Assembly: GCA_021324185.1 (NCBI GenBank)
Contig: JAJPJN010000069.1
Coordinates: 1 to 50,010 of the forward strand
Origin: Terriglobia bacterium
GTDB lineage: Bacteria > Acidobacteriota > Terriglobia > Bryobacterales > Bryobacteraceae
DNA length: 50,010 nucleotides
Direction of reading: 5' to 3'
Shown: one piece after another, positions 18,500-29,932 of the stretch
Numbering within the stretch: position 1 is the first letter of the stretch
How the letters are laid out: each line of letters starts with the position of its first letter
Translations under genes and position numbers: made by a program
Notes under the pieces: generated by a model
Databases searched by the model: none
What the model was told of the DNA's origin: nothing
What the model saw: only the letters and a program-made list of their open reading frames with translations

Positions 18500-19414
18500 T
18501 TACGCGGCCGTGCGGCGGTTTTCTGCGCGCAAAATAGCGAGCAATCCGGCCATTACAGCGGTGAACACCTTACGGCGGCGATGGACGATGCGGACCGGGC
18601 GATAAAGCTCCGGTGGATCCAGTTTCAGCGCCACCATGCGGCCTTGCTCCAAATCCTCCCGCATCACGCGTTCCGGCATGATGCTGATGCCCGCGTGGTG
18701 CGCTACCGCTTCCTTGATCATCTGCAGGTTGTCGAAATGCATGCTGATTTCAACCTTGACTTTGTGCTCCTTAAAATAGCGCTCGATGTGGGATTGAATC
18801 GGCAGATCGTCATCAAAGCCGATGAATGTCGAACCTTCGAGCGCCGAAGCGGTCACCTTCCGGCGTTTTGCCAGCGGATGATGCGGCGCTACCGCAACCA
18901 CCATTTCTTCGTCCCGCCACGGCAGTGCGATGATGTCGCGCGAGGATTCGGCATAGCTCATCAGGCCCAAATCGGCCTGATCTTCCGCCACCGCTTCCCA
19001 AACGCGCTCCGGGCGAAGATAGGAAACTTGCAACTCCGCCTCCGGAAATTTGCCTGCGAAGTGCCGCTCGAGTTCTGACATCTCCGTCAGCCCGACCGAA
19101 TAGATGGCTGCCAGCCGGACGGTTCCGGTGGTGGCGCGCTTGAGACGCGCCAGCTCTGCCTCCAATTCTTCATGCCGCCGAAGGACTTCGCGGCAGTACT
19201 CCAATACAATTTTGCCCGCCGGCGTAATTACGAGGGGCCGGCGCGTGCGATCAAACAGCTCCGCCCCGAGCTCGCGCTCCGCTTCCCGAAGCGCCTGACT
19301 GGCGGCCGACTGGCTTAGCTCATTGGCCTGTGCGGCCTTGCTGACGCTCTTGTGGTGCGCTACGTCACGTATCAGGCGAAGAGTGGAGAGGTTCACAAAG
19401 CCGTAGGATAACAT
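18500..19414 (-). CDS. LysR family regulator divergent from glutamate synthase (GltC-like position)
   Basis: This 304-residue LysR-type regulator has an N-terminal winged helix-turn-helix (about residues 10-65, 'SVSKAAQANELSQSAASQALREAERELGAELFDR') and a two-lobed effector domain ('TGTVRLAAIYSVGLTEM...', 'GISIMPERVM'). It is transcribed away from gltB with about 100 nt between the start codons, the arrangement of gltC/gltAB in Bacillus. A palindrome overlapping the gltB -35 box fits a LysR site. The GltC-like role is therefore inferred from context. The ATG at 19414 is the natural start. Confidence 0.9.
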   Translation of the reverse strand: MLSYGFVNLSTLRLIRDVAHHKSVSKAAQANELSQSAASQALREAERELGAELFDRTRRPLVITPAGKIVLEYCREVLRRHEELEAELARLKRATTGTVRLAAIYSVGLTEMSELERHFAGKFPEAELQVSYLRPERVWEAVAEDQADLGLMSYAESSRDIIALPWRDEEMVVAVAPHHPLAKRRKVTASALEGSTFIGFDDDLPIQSHIERYFKEHKVKVEISMHFDNLQMIKEAVAHHAGISIMPERVMREDLEQGRMVALKLDPPELYRPVRIVHRRRKVFTAVMAGLLAILRAENRRTAA

Positions 19415-19438
19415 AAGAATTTCTGATATAGCGAGCGA

Positions 19439-19453
19439 TCAAATTCGATTTGA
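19439..19453. promoter_or_regulatory. LysR-type operator candidate between lysR and gltB
   Basis: The perfect inverted repeat TCAAAT-TCG-ATTTGA lies in the divergent intergenic region and includes the T-N11-A spacing typical of LysR sites. Its right arm overlaps the gltB -35 hexamer, so a bound regulator could repress or contact RNA polymerase there. Confidence 0.6.
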
Positions 19454-19478
19454 CTAATATTGTCCAGATCGGTATACT
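19450..19478 (+). promoter_or_regulatory. Sigma70 promoter of gltBD
   Basis: TTGACT (19450-19455) and TATACT (19473-19478) are spaced by 17 bp. Transcription should start near 19485, which rules out upstream in-frame starts for gltB and supports the GTG at 19514 (or the ATG at 19502). Confidence 0.8.
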
Positions 19479-19513
19479 GGCTTTTCCCCCACGTTCGCGG
19501 AATGGAGGTACTA

Positions 19514-22500
19514 GTGTCCCTGAACGATGCGCCGCCAGTATTAAACGGCTTGCCCCCGCAACAAGGGCTGTATGATCCAGCGCACGAGCACGATGCCTGC
19601 GGGATCGGCTTTGTTGTGCGCATCAACGGCGAGCCGTCGCACGACATTATCCAGAAGGGCCTGGAAATTCTGGTGAACCTGCGGCATCGCGGCGCTTGCG
19701 GCTGCGATTCCGAAACCGGCGATGGCGCCGGCGTTCTGATTCAAATTCCGCATGAATTCTTTGCCCGCGAAACGGCTTCATTGGGCATTCGCCTCCCGGA
19801 TGCCGGCGAGTACGGCGTCGCCATGTGCTTTCTGCCGGTAGAACGCCAGCAGCGTCTCGCCTGCGAGGGCATTCTCGAAAAAATTTCGCGTGAAGAGGGG
19901 CTGATGGTGCTGGGCTGGCGCGATACGCCGGTTCAGGTAGATGCTATTGGCCGGGTCGCGCGTGCATCGCAGCCCTATATTGAACAATTTTTCGTTGGGT
20001 GTCCGGAGGGTCTGAGTACAGAGCAGTTCGAGCGCAAACTTTACGTGGTCCGCAAGCGTGCTGAAGCGGCTATTGCATGTTCGGACATGCGGGACAAGAG
20101 CTTTTTCTACATCCCGTCGTTTTCCGCGCGCACCATTGTTTACAAGGGCCTGCTGTTAGCCCATCAGATTGGCGAATTTTATAACGAACTGCTCGACCCT
20201 GCGGCCAAGAGCGCCTTGTGCCTTGTGCATCAGCGCTTCTCGACCAATACGTTTCCCACGTGGCAGCTGGCGCACCCGTTTCGGTATCTCTGCCATAACG
20301 GGGAGATCAACACGATCCGCGGCAATATCAACTGGATGAACGCGCGCCAGGCGGTGATGACATCGCCGAACTTCGAAGACATCAAAAAAATTTACCCGGT
20401 CATCCAGCCGGGCATCAGTGACTCGGCTGCTCTCGATAACGCGGTGGAGTTGCTCACCATGGCGGGACGCACATTGCCCCACGTGATGGCGATGTTAATT
20501 CCTGAAGCCTGGGATGCAGATGTGACGATGTCGCAGGAAAAGCGAGCGTTCTACGAATACCATGCATCTTTGATGGAACCGTGGGATGGCCCGGCGGCAG
20601 TTGCCTTCACCGACGGCAACGTGATTGGCGCCACGCTCGATCGCAATGGCCTTCGTCCCGCGCGCTATCTGGTGACCAACGATGGATTGCTTGTCATGGC
20701 GTCAGAAACCGGAGTGCTTCCGTTTCAGCCGGATGAGATCGTCTACAAGGGGCGGCTGCAGCCGGGAAAGATGCTTCTTGTGGATCTGGAGCAGGGCCGC
20801 ATTGTCCCCGACGAAGAAATCAAGCACAGTCTGGCGACGCGCAAGCCGTATGAAGAGTGGTTGAAACAGAATCAGATCACTCTGCAAAGCCTGCCGGAGC
20901 CCACGCGCATCCAGCCTTCCGATCACGCTACCGTGATCTCGCGCCAGCGCTGTTTCGGCTATACGGATGAGGATGTTCGGATGCTCCTCTCGCCCATGGC
21001 CATTAACGGAGAAGAGGCCATCGGCTCGATGGGCACGGACACACCACTTGCCTGTTTATCTGACAAGCCGCAATTACTGTTTAACTATTTCAAGCAGCTT
21101 TTTGCGCAGGTAACCAACCCGCCCATCGATCCGATCCGGGAAGACATGGTGATGTCGCTCACCAGCTATATCGGTACGGAGCGCAACATTCTCGCCGAGA
21201 CGCCGGAGAACTGTCACACGCTCAAGATGCCGCATCCGGTGTTGACGAATCGCGATCTCGAAAAGCTGCGGCGCGTCTCGCGCGGCGATCTGCTTGCCTC
21301 CACGCTTCCCACCATCTTCGATGTGCTCGAAGGCGAGCGCGGGCTGAAGCGGGCGCTTGATAGCCTCTGCCGGCGCGCTTCGCTGGCTGTCAAAGCCGGC
21401 TACACGCTGCTGATCCTTTCTGACCGCGGTATCGACGAAGAGTTTGCGCCGATACCCAGCCTGCTCGCGTTGACGGCCGTTCACAATCACCTGACTCGTG
21501 AAGGAACGCGCACCGGGGTCGCGCTGATCATCGAATCGGGCGAGCCACGCGAAGTGATGCATTACGCGCTGCTGATTGGCTATGGCGCCAGCGCAATTAA
21601 TCCCTATCTGGCGATTGAAACGATTGAGGAGCTTGCCGCCAGTGGTGAACTCACTCACGGCATTACGCCTGAAGCTGCCATTAAAAACTACGTGAAAGCA
21701 GTGAATAAGGGGCTGCTGAAGATCTTTTCAAAGATGGGCGTTTCCACGTTGCAGAGTTACCGCGGCGCGCAGCTCTTTGAAGCCGTTGGCCTGAATCAGG
21801 AATTGATCGATCAGTACTTCACCGGCACGGCCTCCCGCATTGAAGGGGTTGGGTTGGACGTTCTGGCGAATGATGCCATTCAGAACCACGCTCTCGGCTT
21901 TCGCCCGATTTCGGAATCGGAGACCGAGCTGCCAGTGGGTGGCAACTACTATTACCGCGTAAACGGGGAGAATCATCTGCTGAACCCGCAGACGGTAAGC
22001 ACGCTGCAACATGCTGTGCGGCAGGAAAGCTACGCCACTTTTGAGCAGTACGCCTCGGCAATTGACGAGCAGAACGAAAAGCTCTATACATTGCGCGGTT
22101 TGATGCAATTGAAGACCCTTGCGCATCCGTTGCCGCTTGCAGAGGTGGAACCAGCGAGCGAGATTGTGAAGCGCTTTGCCACCGGCGCCATGTCGTTTGG
22201 CTCGATTAGCGCCGAAGCACACGAGACGTTAGCAATTGCTATGAACCGCATCGGTGGCCGTTCGAACACGGGCGAGGGCGGGGAAGACGAATCGCGTTTT
22301 ATTCCGCTGCCCAACGGCGATTCGCGGCGGAGCGCAATCAAGCAGGTGGCCTCAGCGCGCTTCGGCGTGACGACGCATTATTTGGTGAATGCTGACGAGC
22401 TGCAGATCAAAATCGCACAAGGCGCCAAGCCCGGTGAAGGCGGTCAACTGCCCGGCCACAAAGTGGACGAGACGATTGCGCGCGTCCGGCATTCCATTCC

Positions 22501-24115
22501 GGGCGTCGGGCTGATTTCGCCGCCGCCGCACCACGATATCTATTCCATTGAAGATCTTTCGCAACTGATTTTTGACTTGAAGAACGTCAACCCGGCTGCG
22601 CGTGTTTCGGTCAAGCTCGTCGCCGAAGGGGGCGTAGGGACCGTCGCGGCGGGCGTCGCAAAGGCGCGTGCCGATGTTGTTCTCATCAGCGGTTATGACG
22701 GCGGCACCGGCGCTTCTCCGCTCACTTCCATCAAGCATGCCGGAACTCCGTGGGAACTCGGCCTGGCGGAAACCCAGCAGGTGCTCGTGATGAACGATTT
22801 GCGCAGCCGCATCCGCGTGCAGGTGGACGGCAAGCTCCAGACCGGCCGCGATGTGGTGATCGCAGCGCTTCTCGGCGCCGAGGAATTTGGTTTTTCCACG
22901 GCGCCGCTGGTCGCCATGGGCTGCATCATGATGCGCAAATGCCATCTGAATACCTGCCCGGTCGGCATCGCGACGCAAAATCCGGAACTGCGCAAGAAAT
23001 TTCAGGGCACGCCGGAGCACGTCATCAATTTCTTCTTTTTTATTGCAGAACAGGTGCGCGAGTGGATGGCGAAGCTCGGGTTCCGCACCATGGACGAGAT
23101 GATCGGCCGGGTGGACATGCTCGAAATGCGTCCCGCCGTCGATCATTGGAAAGCGCGCGAACTGGATTTCTCCACTATTCTGTACAACCCGCAGGTCCCG
23201 GCGCGTGTAGGCCGGAGGCGGATCATGGCGCAGGATCACCGCCTCGACGAAGCGCTCGATCACACGTTGCTGCGACTCGCCCAGCCTGCGTTAGACAGCG
23301 GCACTCCGGTGAATCTCGATCTCAAGATTCGAAACGTGCATCGTGCAGTGGGCGCGATGCTGAGCGGAGAAGTCGCTCGGCGCTACGGTTCAGTTGGATT
23401 AGCGGAGGATACCATCCGCATTCGGTTTGAAGGCAGTGCCGGTCAGAGCTTTGGAGCTTTTCTCGCGCCCGGCATTACCTTGCTTCTCGAAGGCGACACG
23501 AATGATTACACGGGTAAGGGCCTGTCTGGGGGAAAAATCGCAATCTATCCGCCGCGAGCTTCCACATTTAAGCCCGAAGAAAATATTCTGGTCGGCAACA
23601 CCGTGCTTTACGGCGCCACCAGCGGCGAAGCCTATTTCAGCGGCATCGCGGGCGAACGCTTCGCTGTGCGAAATTCAGGTGCAGTGGCGGTTGTGGAGGG
23701 TGTCGGCGATCACGCCTGCGAATACATGACCCGCGGCACAATCGTTGTGCTTGGGCAAACAGGCCGTAACTTCGCTGCCGGAATGAGCGGAGGAATCGCT
23801 TACGTTTTCGATCCTGCGGGCGATTTCGCCAGGGTCCGTTGCAATCGCGCCGGTGTCGATGTTGAGCCTATCTTCGATCCCGCGGACGTGCTTGCTCTAC
23901 AGACACTGATCGAAAAACACGTGCTGTATACGGGAAGCCCGCTAGGCAGACGAATTCTTGATCAGTGGCCGCAACCGGTGCGATGTTTCGTGAAAGTGTT
24001 CCCGCACGAGTACAAGCGCGTTCTGCAGGCAGGTTCTGCTCGCGCCGCGAAGCCTGACAGACCCGCGCCCGCTCTTGAGCTACTTCCTGCCGTCGTTTCC
24101 GGAGGGATGAGGTGA
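19514..24115 (+). CDS. gltB: Glutamate synthase large (alpha) subunit
   Basis: GltB converts 2-oxoglutarate plus glutamine into two glutamates, with electrons delivered by GltD. I place the start at the GTG at 19514, 5 nt after GGAGG (19504-19508); an ATG at 19502 is the alternative. This gives 1533 residues, normal for the family. A short propeptide precedes Cys29 ('EHDACGIGF'), the class II glutaminase nucleophile exposed after cleavage. The central domain and FMN barrel follow ('[16 protein letters not shown]' near residue 913). The [3Fe-4S] cysteines are Cys1137, Cys1143 and Cys1148 ('[15 protein letters not shown]'), and the C-terminal beta-helix is rich in GG repeats ('GMSGGIAYV'). It overlaps gltD by 1 nt. 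Confidence 0.98.
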   Translation: MSLNDAPPVLNGLPPQQGLYDPAHEHDACGIGFVVRINGEPSHDIIQKGLEILVNLRHRGACGCDSETGDGAGVLIQIPHEFFARETASLGIRLPDAGEYGVAMCFLPVERQQRLACEGILEKISREEGLMVLGWRDTPVQVDAIGRVARASQPYIEQFFVGCPEGLSTEQFERKLYVVRKRAEAAIACSDMRDKSFFYIPSFSARTIVYKGLLLAHQIGEFYNELLDPAAKSALCLVHQRFSTNTFPTWQLAHPFRYLCHNGEINTIRGNINWMNARQAVMTSPNFEDIKKIYPVIQPGISDSAALDNAVELLTMAGRTLPHVMAMLIPEAWDADVTMSQEKRAFYEYHASLMEPWDGPAAVAFTDGNVIGATLDRNGLRPARYLVTNDGLLVMASETGVLPFQPDEIVYKGRLQPGKMLLVDLEQGRIVPDEEIKHSLATRKPYEEWLKQNQITLQSLPEPTRIQPSDHATVISRQRCFGYTDEDVRMLLSPMAINGEEAIGSMGTDTPLACLSDKPQLLFNYFKQLFAQVTNPPIDPIREDMVMSLTSYIGTERNILAETPENCHTLKMPHPVLTNRDLEKLRRVSRGDLLASTLPTIFDVLEGERGLKRALDSLCRRASLAVKAGYTLLILSDRGIDEEFAPIPSLLALTAVHNHLTREGTRTGVALIIESGEPREVMHYALLIGYGASAINPYLAIETIEELAASGELTHGITPEAAIKNYVKAVNKGLLKIFSKMGVSTLQSYRGAQLFEAVGLNQELIDQYFTGTASRIEGVGLDVLANDAIQNHALGFRPISESETELPVGGNYYYRVNGENHLLNPQTVSTLQHAVRQESYATFEQYASAIDEQNEKLYTLRGLMQLKTLAHPLPLAEVEPASEIVKRFATGAMSFGSISAEAHETLAIAMNRIGGRSNTGEGGEDESRFIPLPNGDSRRSAIKQVASARFGVTTHYLVNADELQIKIAQGAKPGEGGQLPGHKVDETIARVRHSIPGVGLISPPPHHDIYSIEDLSQLIFDLKNVNPAARVSVKLVAEGGVGTVAAGVAKARADVVLISGYDGGTGASPLTSIKHAGTPWELGLAETQQVLVMNDLRSRIRVQVDGKLQTGRDVVIAALLGAEEFGFSTAPLVAMGCIMMRKCHLNTCPVGIATQNPELRKKFQGTPEHVINFFFFIAEQVREWMAKLGFRTMDEMIGRVDMLEMRPAVDHWKARELDFSTILYNPQVPARVGRRRIMAQDHRLDEALDHTLLRLAQPALDSGTPVNLDLKIRNVHRAVGAMLSGEVARRYGSVGLAEDTIRIRFEGSAGQSFGAFLAPGITLLLEGDTNDYTGKGLSGGKIAIYPPRASTFKPEENILVGNTVLYGATSGEAYFSGIAGERFAVRNSGAVAVVEGVGDHACEYMTRGTIVVLGQTGRNFAAGMSGGIAYVFDPAGDFARVRCNRAGVDVEPIFDPADVLALQTLIEKHVLYTGSPLGRRILDQWPQPVRCFVKVFPHEYKRVLQAGSARAAKPDRPAPALELLPAVVSGGMR

Positions 24116-25539
24116 TGGGAAAACCAACCGGATTTCTGGAATACACCAGAGAATTGCCCCCGCGCCGGCCTGTGCTCGAGCGCGTCAATGATTGGTTCGA
24201 AGTCTACCAGGACTTCCCAACACACAAGGTCCAGTATCAGGCCGCGCGCTGCATGGATTGCGGCGTTCCGTTCTGCCACACGGGTTGCCCTCTCAACAAC
24301 CTAATTCCGGACTGGAACGATCTTGTCTATCGCGACCGCTGGCGCGATGCGCTTCGTGCGCTCCATGCCACAAACAATTTCCCTGAATTCACTGGCCGTA
24401 TCTGCCCCGCTCCGTGCGAAGAGGCTTGTGTGCTGGGCATCAATGAGCCGCCAGTCACCATCAAGCTGGTTGAGCAACACATCATTGATTACGCCTTTCA
24501 AGCCGGCTGGATACAGCCGGAGCCTCCGCGCCGCCGCACTGGGAAGCGCGTTGCCATTGTCGGCTCCGGGCCTGCTGGATTGGCGGCAGCGCAACAGTTG
24601 AATCGCGCCGGTCACAACGTTGTCGTGCTCGAAAAGCACGACCGCATCGGAGGGCTGCTCCGCTACGGGATTCCCGATTTCAAGCTGGAGAAAAGCTGGG
24701 TTGACCGCCGCCTCGAGCAGCTAATTGCAGAAGGCGTGGAATTTCGCACGAACGTTCATATCGGCGCTGATATTCCGGCCGAGGAACTCTTGCGGCAATA
24801 CGATGCCGTTCTGCTTGCCATAGGCGCGGAGCAACATCGTGATCTCGACATCCCAGGCCGGAATCTAAACGGTATTCACTTCGCGATGGATTACCTCACC
24901 CAGCAAAACAGGCACTGCGCAGGTGACGTCTTGAACGAAACCGAGGAGATTTCGGCCGCAGGTAAACGAGTCATTATTATTGGTGGCGGCGACACCGGTG
25001 CAGATTGCCTCGGCACGGCGCACCGGCAAAAAGCGGCGTCGGTGCATCAACTGCAGATCCATCCGATGCCTCCCGAAAATCGTCATCCGTCGACGCCGTG
25101 GCCGCTATGGCCCTTGAAGCTGCGAATTGAAGCGGCACACGAAGAAGGTGGGGTGCGCGAATGGAGCGTGCTCACAACTCACTTTTCGGGTGACGAAGAG
25201 GGCAACGTGAAACGGCTGCACTGTGTGCGCGTAGGTCCTAAACCGGCGCTGGAGCGCATGCCAAACAGCGAGTTCTATTTGGATGCCGACCTCGTCCTCA
25301 TCGCGATCGGCTTCGCCGGTCCGGTGCACAGCGGATTACTGGAGCAATTGCCTCTCAAACTTGACGTGCGCGGCAATATTGAAACCAATGGAGCTTATGC
25401 GACCTCCGTCCCGCGTGTCTTCTCTGCCGGCGATGCCCGGCGCGGCCAGTCACTCGTGGTCTGGGCGATTGCCGAAGGCCGTAAGGCCGCCCATCATATT
25501 GATCAATTTTTGATGGGCGGGAGCAATCTGCCTGTTTAG
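24115..25539 (+). CDS. gltD: Glutamate synthase small (beta) subunit
   Basis: GltD oxidises NAD(P)H through FAD and passes electrons to GltB. The 474-residue protein has an N-terminal ferredoxin-like region with cysteines at 46, 49, 54 and 58 ('[13 protein letters not shown]') and 97, 101 and 105 ('CPAPCEEAC'). The FAD Rossmann motif is GSGPAG (150-155) and a second nucleotide site is '[11 protein letters not shown]' (about 288-298). The ATG at 24115 overlaps the gltB stop as TGATG and is preceded by GGAGG and GAGG, so the pair is tightly coupled. The length is normal for the family. Confidence 0.98.
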   Translation: MGKPTGFLEYTRELPPRRPVLERVNDWFEVYQDFPTHKVQYQAARCMDCGVPFCHTGCPLNNLIPDWNDLVYRDRWRDALRALHATNNFPEFTGRICPAPCEEACVLGINEPPVTIKLVEQHIIDYAFQAGWIQPEPPRRRTGKRVAIVGSGPAGLAAAQQLNRAGHNVVVLEKHDRIGGLLRYGIPDFKLEKSWVDRRLEQLIAEGVEFRTNVHIGADIPAEELLRQYDAVLLAIGAEQHRDLDIPGRNLNGIHFAMDYLTQQNRHCAGDVLNETEEISAAGKRVIIIGGGDTGADCLGTAHRQKAASVHQLQIHPMPPENRHPSTPWPLWPLKLRIEAAHEEGGVREWSVLTTHFSGDEEGNVKRLHCVRVGPKPALERMPNSEFYLDADLVLIAIGFAGPVHSGLLEQLPLKLDVRGNIETNGAYATSVPRVFSAGDARRGQSLVVWAIAEGRKAAHHIDQFLMGGSNLPV

Positions 25540-25573
25540 CATTCCTTACTTACTACACTGAAACAAGGAGTCA

Positions 25574-26839
25574 ATGGGGTCGAATGTAGCCGAGCCGCGC
25601 GCGAGCGGTGTAGCCGTACTCGCGGGTGAGCACGCGCCCGAAAAAGCGCTGTTCGGAATTCTTGCGGCCATCAGTTTCTGCCACCTGCTAAATGACATGG
25701 TGCAGTCGCTGATCCCGGCCATCTATCCGATCCTCAAGTCTTCCTTTCATCTCGATTTCGGCCAGATCGGGCTGATCAGCTTCACTTATCAACTCGTCGC
25801 GTCACTGCTGCAGCCATTTGTCGGTTTGTATACGGATAAGCGCCCGAAGCCCTACTCACTTGCAATTGGGATGACCCTCACGCTTGCTGGTCTGCTGCTG
25901 CTTGCGACAGCATCGCGGTTCAGCATGCTGCTCATTGCCGCCGGATTCGTCGGGGTGGGGTCATCGATTTTTCATCCCGAATCCTCGCGTGTGGCTCGTA
26001 TGGCATCCGGAGGCCAGCATGGGTTGGCGCAATCGCTGTTCCAGGTGGGCGGAAATGCCGGTTCGGCGTTAGGGCCGCTGTTAGCGGCATTTCTTGTTCT
26101 GCCGAAAGGACAGCACAGCATTGCCTGGTGTTCGCTCGCGACGTTGCTCGGAATCGTTATTCTGTTTCGAATCGGGAACTGGTATAAGTTCGCCGGGACG
26201 GGCCCGAAATCGGACCGCCGCGTCGCGTTGCAACGCCCGGCGCTGTCTTCGAAAAAGATTGCTTTTTCGATAGCCATTCTCGTTGCGCTGATCTTTTCAA
26301 AGTATTTCTATCTGGCCAGCCTGGGAAGTTACTACACTTTCTATCTCATTACTAAGTTCCACGTTACGGTGCGCACGGCCCAATTACTTCTGTTTCTGTT
26401 TTTGGGCGCAGCGGCGGTGGGAACTGTTGCGGGCGGGCCCATCGGAGACCGCATGGGCCGCAAGCTCGTAATCTGGTGGTCGATTCTCGGCGTGCTGCCG
26501 TTCACGCTGATGCTGCCCTACGCGAACCTCTTCTGGACCGCTATTCTCACGGTTATCATCGGCCTGATTCTTGCATCGGCCTTCACCGCCATCCTTGTTT
26601 ATGCGCAAGAACTGATGCCCGGCAAAATCGGCATGGTTTCCGGCCTCTTCTTCGGATTCGCATTCGGTATGGGCGGAGTAGGCGCAGCGGTTCTAGGCAA
26701 AGTAGCAGATGCCACCAGCATTACGTTCGTGTATCACGTCTGCTCGTATTTGCCTGTTATCGGGCTGTTGACCGCCTTTCTTCCGAATGTGGAAAAGAGA
26801 AAGGTGCGGCAGGCGGTTTCGCCTGCCAAGGTTCATTAA
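25574..26839 (+). CDS. MFS transporter, fosmidomycin-resistance (Fsr) type
   Basis: This 421-residue, 12-helix major facilitator closely follows the Fsr pattern: '[35 protein letters not shown]' in TM1-2, the loop motif '[14 protein letters not shown]', and '[21 protein letters not shown]' in TM5. Family members export fosmidomycin and related compounds, but many are unassigned and the native substrate here is unknown. AAGGAG lies a few bases before the ATG at 25574. It follows gltD by 34 nt on the same strand and may be a distal member of that operon. Its stop codon overlaps the convergent ahcY stop. Confidence 0.88.
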   Translation: MGSNVAEPRASGVAVLAGEHAPEKALFGILAAISFCHLLNDMVQSLIPAIYPILKSSFHLDFGQIGLISFTYQLVASLLQPFVGLYTDKRPKPYSLAIGMTLTLAGLLLLATASRFSMLLIAAGFVGVGSSIFHPESSRVARMASGGQHGLAQSLFQVGGNAGSALGPLLAAFLVLPKGQHSIAWCSLATLLGIVILFRIGNWYKFAGTGPKSDRRVALQRPALSSKKIAFSIAILVALIFSKYFYLASLGSYYTFYLITKFHVTVRTAQLLLFLFLGAAAVGTVAGGPIGDRMGRKLVIWWSILGVLPFTLMLPYANLFWTAILTVIIGLILASAFTAILVYAQELMPGKIGMVSGLFFGFAFGMGGVGAAVLGKVADATSITFVYHVCSYLPVIGLLTAFLPNVEKRKVRQAVSPAKVH

Positions 26840-28266
26840 TACCGGTAATGATCGGCCTTGTACGGCCCTTCAACCGGTACGCCCAGATACTCTGCTTGCT
26901 TTGGACTAAGGGTCGTCAGCTTCGCGCCGATCTTGTCCAAATGCAGGCGCGCCACTTCTTCATCCAGCTTTTTCGGTAACGTGTAAACGCCTGTCTTATA
27001 CGTGTCGCGATTCTTCCAGAGGTCGAGCTGTGCTAGCGTCTGGTTTGAAAAGCTGTTGCTCATAACAAAGCTCGGGTGACCGGTCGCGCAGCCCAGGTTT
27101 ACCAGGCGGCCTTCGGCCAGCAGGAAGATGCTATGGCCGTCCGGAAAAGTGTACATGTCTACTTGAGGCTTGATGTTGGTGCGTTTCACGCCTTTGGCTT
27201 CATTCAGCCGGTCCACCTGAATTTCGTTATCGAAGTGGCCGATATTGCAGACAATCGCCTGGTCCTTCATGTACTGCATGTGCTCCAGAGTGATGATGTC
27301 CACGTTGCCGGTGCACGTGACGTAAATATCGCCCCGGCCGAGTGTGTCTTCGATGGTCGTGACTTCGAAGCCTTCCATAGCGGCCTGCAACGCATTGATG
27401 GGATCAATTTCAGTAACCACAACTCGCGCGCCCATACCGCGCAGCGAATGTGCTGAACCCTTGCCGACATCTCCGTAGCCGCAAATCACGGCAACTTTGC
27501 CAGCCAGCATCACATCGGTCGCGCGTTTGATTCCATCGGCCAGCGACTCCCGGCATCCGTATAAGTTGTCGAATTTTGATTTCGTGACGGAATCATTGAC
27601 GTTGATGGCGGGAACCAGCAACTTGCCCGTTTCCTGCATCTTGTACAAGCGGTGAACGCCTGTCGTTGTCTCTTCCGAAACGCCGCGCCATTCTTTCGCG
27701 ATGTTGTGCCAGCGCTGCGGGTCTTCTCTATGAATCTTCTTCAGTAGATCTTTGATGACTTTTTCTTCGTGACTGGCCGAAGCCGTGTTCACCCAATCAC
27801 TGCCTTCTTCGAGCTCGTAGCCTTTGTGAATGAGCAGCGTGACGTCGCCGCCGTCATCGACTACCAACTGCGGACCTTTTCCACCCGGATGGCTGATGGC
27901 CTGATAGGTGCACCACCAATACTCTTCGAGCGTTTCACCCTTCCAGGCGAATACCGGTACCCCGGCTGCCGCGATGGCAGCGGCGGCGTGATCCTGCGTA
28001 GAAAAAATATTGCAGCTTGCCCAGCGCACGTCTGCGCCCAATTCCACGAGCGTCTCAATCAGGACCGCGGTCTGGATCGTCATGTGCAGCGAGCCTGTGA
28101 CACGCACGCCCTGCAGCGGTTTTTCCGGTGCGTACTTCTCGCGAATAGCCATTAAGCCGGGCATTTCGTGCTCGGCAATTTGAATCTCTTTGCGGCCCCA
28201 ATCGGCTAAGCCTAAATCGGCAACCTTGTATTCGGACGCAGTTCTATTGAGAGCTAATGTAGACAT
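26836..28266 (-). CDS. ahcY: Adenosylhomocysteinase (S-adenosyl-L-homocysteine hydrolase)
   Basis: AhcY removes S-adenosylhomocysteine, the by-product of methylation, by cleaving it to homocysteine and adenosine. The 476-residue form includes the usual bacterial insert (about 150-190, '[33 protein letters not shown]'). Substrate residues lie in '[15 protein letters not shown]' and '[19 protein letters not shown]'. The NAD site is GYGDVGKG (263-270), and the C-terminus ends in the typical 'PYKADHYRY' with its lysine and tyrosine. AAAGGA sits directly before the ATG at 28266, an unusually short spacing. I looked for an SAH riboswitch upstream and saw no convincing match. Confidence 0.98.
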   Translation of the reverse strand: MSTLALNRTASEYKVADLGLADWGRKEIQIAEHEMPGLMAIREKYAPEKPLQGVRVTGSLHMTIQTAVLIETLVELGADVRWASCNIFSTQDHAAAAIAAAGVPVFAWKGETLEEYWWCTYQAISHPGGKGPQLVVDDGGDVTLLIHKGYELEEGSDWVNTASASHEEKVIKDLLKKIHREDPQRWHNIAKEWRGVSEETTTGVHRLYKMQETGKLLVPAINVNDSVTKSKFDNLYGCRESLADGIKRATDVMLAGKVAVICGYGDVGKGSAHSLRGMGARVVVTEIDPINALQAAMEGFEVTTIEDTLGRGDIYVTCTGNVDIITLEHMQYMKDQAIVCNIGHFDNEIQVDRLNEAKGVKRTNIKPQVDMYTFPDGHSIFLLAEGRLVNLGCATGHPSFVMSNSFSNQTLAQLDLWKNRDTYKTGVYTLPKKLDEEVARLHLDKIGAKLTTLSPKQAEYLGVPVEGPYKADHYRY

Positions 28267-28301
28267 TCCTTTCTATGATACCGAGGTAGCGCGTTTTCTC
28301 G

Positions 28302-28325
28302 AAGCTCCAGACAGTACTAGAGCTT
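28302..28325. other. Inverted repeat between porin and ahcY genes
   Basis: AAGCTC-N12-GAGCTT can form a 6-bp hairpin in the 80-nt gap after the porin stop and before ahcY. There is no T run on either side, so it is not a standard terminator. It may be an mRNA structure or a protein site. Confidence 0.3.
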
Positions 28326-28346
28326 ACATCCGATGACGCCGACTCG

Positions 28347-29783
28347 TTACCAGCTTCCCTGCTTGCCGCCGAACCACCACAGAAAGCCCAACGTCGCGGT
28401 ATTTTGCTCGCGTTTCAGCACCCCCAGCAGATTTGTGTAGAAGTAAGGTTGGTTTGAAAAATCACGCCGCCATTCGCCCATAAGCTGGAAACCTTCCTCG
28501 AAGCGGTACGCGAGTGTGAGCGTATTTTCCTTAACGGCTTGAGTTGTTCCAGTAAAGAGTCCGCCGCGGTCGGACAGATATTCGGCTCGGGCCCCGGCGT
28601 ACAGCTTAGGCGTGATCTGATATTTCAAATAGGCCGCCCCGCCATCCGTGTGTGCCGGATACGAATTGGCGTGCAGACGTTCAATGAAATCATCAGCCTC
28701 AATCGCAAACAGCCATTTCGGATTCACCTGCCAGCTTAAGTAGCTATCAAAGATGTGCAGTTTGCCCGTGGCCGAGTTCCGGATAGGTTCAAACGGCACG
28801 CCTTGCAGCACCGGTGCATCGGGAGGTGCGTTGCCGTTCGGATAATAGATCACGTCCGGATGTTCCTGGCCCAGATAATATTGAACGTTCCAACTGATTT
28901 TCTTATTGGGCGTAATCGCAAATCCAATAAGTTGATCCTTAAATCCATTGAACGGCTCGCTTTGATTCGTTCCGTTTACAACCCAGTAATTTACTGCGAA
29001 CATATCGTTGAACTTATAATTAGCCCGCATGCCTAAGTGATAGAACGGTAAAAAGGCGAACCAAAACGAGCGCGAATAATTGATCTGATCTTTGGTGTAG
29101 TTGTTTTCGTATCCTAACGAGCTTGCAAACTTACCTACATCGATCGTCAACCCCTTGCCGATGGGCGCAACATACGTCCCGTAAGCCTGAAAAATGTTGC
29201 GATAGATATTCGGGCGTGGTTCGTTGGATGGATTGCCCTGAGACGATTGCGTCGCTTGCCCATACTGCAAATCGAGCCGCAATCCGAATCGCTTCCCGTG
29301 ATCCGGATCTGCGGCGTCCTCGAAAATCACGCCTGTCTGGTTAATGCTAAATGCATTGCTCAAAACGTCGAAGGCGCGCAGCTCATTGGCGCGGCCGATT
29401 GGTTGATTGAAGTTATAGCCGTAATAAGCGTCCAGATAGAAGTTGATCGTAGGGCCGGCCGGGACGGTATTTGGTGCCGGTGCGGCGGTCTGCGGCTGCG
29501 GTGCTGCTGCGGCCGTGCTAGATACTTCCGCCGGGCCAGTAGCCGTGGCAGGCAATGGCGTCTGCACGGTAGGGGTCCCGGCGGCCGATTTCTTCTCCAA
29601 CTCATCCACGCGCGCCTGCAGCTTCTCTACAAGCGCGCGCAGCTCCACAACCTGCTGGGTGAGATTTGCGTTATCCTGGCTGCCGGTTTGTTGCGGAGCA
29701 GAGGCATTCTGGGCCGAAATAAACGCAGGGAACAGAAAAAGATACATAGTTCCGGAGATTAAGATAAACAAGTGAGCGCGCAT
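28347..29783 (-). CDS. Outer membrane porin, OmpL-like beta-barrel (BBP2 family)
   Basis: I chose the ATG at 29783 because it starts a clean signal peptide (MRAHLFILISGTMYLFLFPAFISAQ); a GTG 30 nt upstream would only lengthen it. In the 478-residue product a coiled-coil segment ('LTQQVVELRALVEKLQARVDELEKK', about 39-66) and a Pro/Ala/Thr linker precede a beta-barrel starting 'INFYLDAYYGYNFNQPIG'. The barrel has the alternating aromatic strands of putative beta-barrel porin-2 proteins ('DVGKFASSLGYENN', 'WNVQYYLGQEHPD') and ends in an aromatic residue. It should form an outer membrane channel; the coiled coil may reach toward peptidoglycan. Solute unknown. Confidence 0.87.
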   Translation of the reverse strand: MRAHLFILISGTMYLFLFPAFISAQNASAPQQTGSQDNANLTQQVVELRALVEKLQARVDELEKKSAAGTPTVQTPLPATATGPAEVSSTAAAAPQPQTAAPAPNTVPAGPTINFYLDAYYGYNFNQPIGRANELRAFDVLSNAFSINQTGVIFEDAADPDHGKRFGLRLDLQYGQATQSSQGNPSNEPRPNIYRNIFQAYGTYVAPIGKGLTIDVGKFASSLGYENNYTKDQINYSRSFWFAFLPFYHLGMRANYKFNDMFAVNYWVVNGTNQSEPFNGFKDQLIGFAITPNKKISWNVQYYLGQEHPDVIYYPNGNAPPDAPVLQGVPFEPIRNSATGKLHIFDSYLSWQVNPKWLFAIEADDFIERLHANSYPAHTDGGAAYLKYQITPKLYAGARAEYLSDRGGLFTGTTQAVKENTLTLAYRFEEGFQLMGEWRRDFSNQPYFYTNLLGVLKREQNTATLGFLWWFGGKQGSW

Positions 29784-29932
29784 AGGTTTTTCGCCAATGT
29801 TTCTGGCTTCCACTTTACCGAGCAGTGGCTAAAGAGGACCTTAAGACCGGCTAAGAATCGTGTTTAACGGTAGCCGGAGCATTGACGGTTTTACGAGGCC
29901 CCCCAGCGTTAAATAAGCACTACGCTAATCTC

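Noticed and set aside
19460-19513. Longer N-terminus for gltB starting at 19460
   Set aside because: This start lies upstream of the -10 box of the predicted promoter, and the extra residues are not typical of the family.
22352-23263. Long antisense open frame (303 codons) inside gltB
   Set aside because: It lies entirely opposite conserved gltB sequence, has His/Arg-rich composition typical of a shadow frame, and resembles no family.
28267-28346. SAH or SAM riboswitch upstream of ahcY
   Set aside because: Only a simple 6-bp inverted repeat is present; the conserved core of these riboswitches could not be found.
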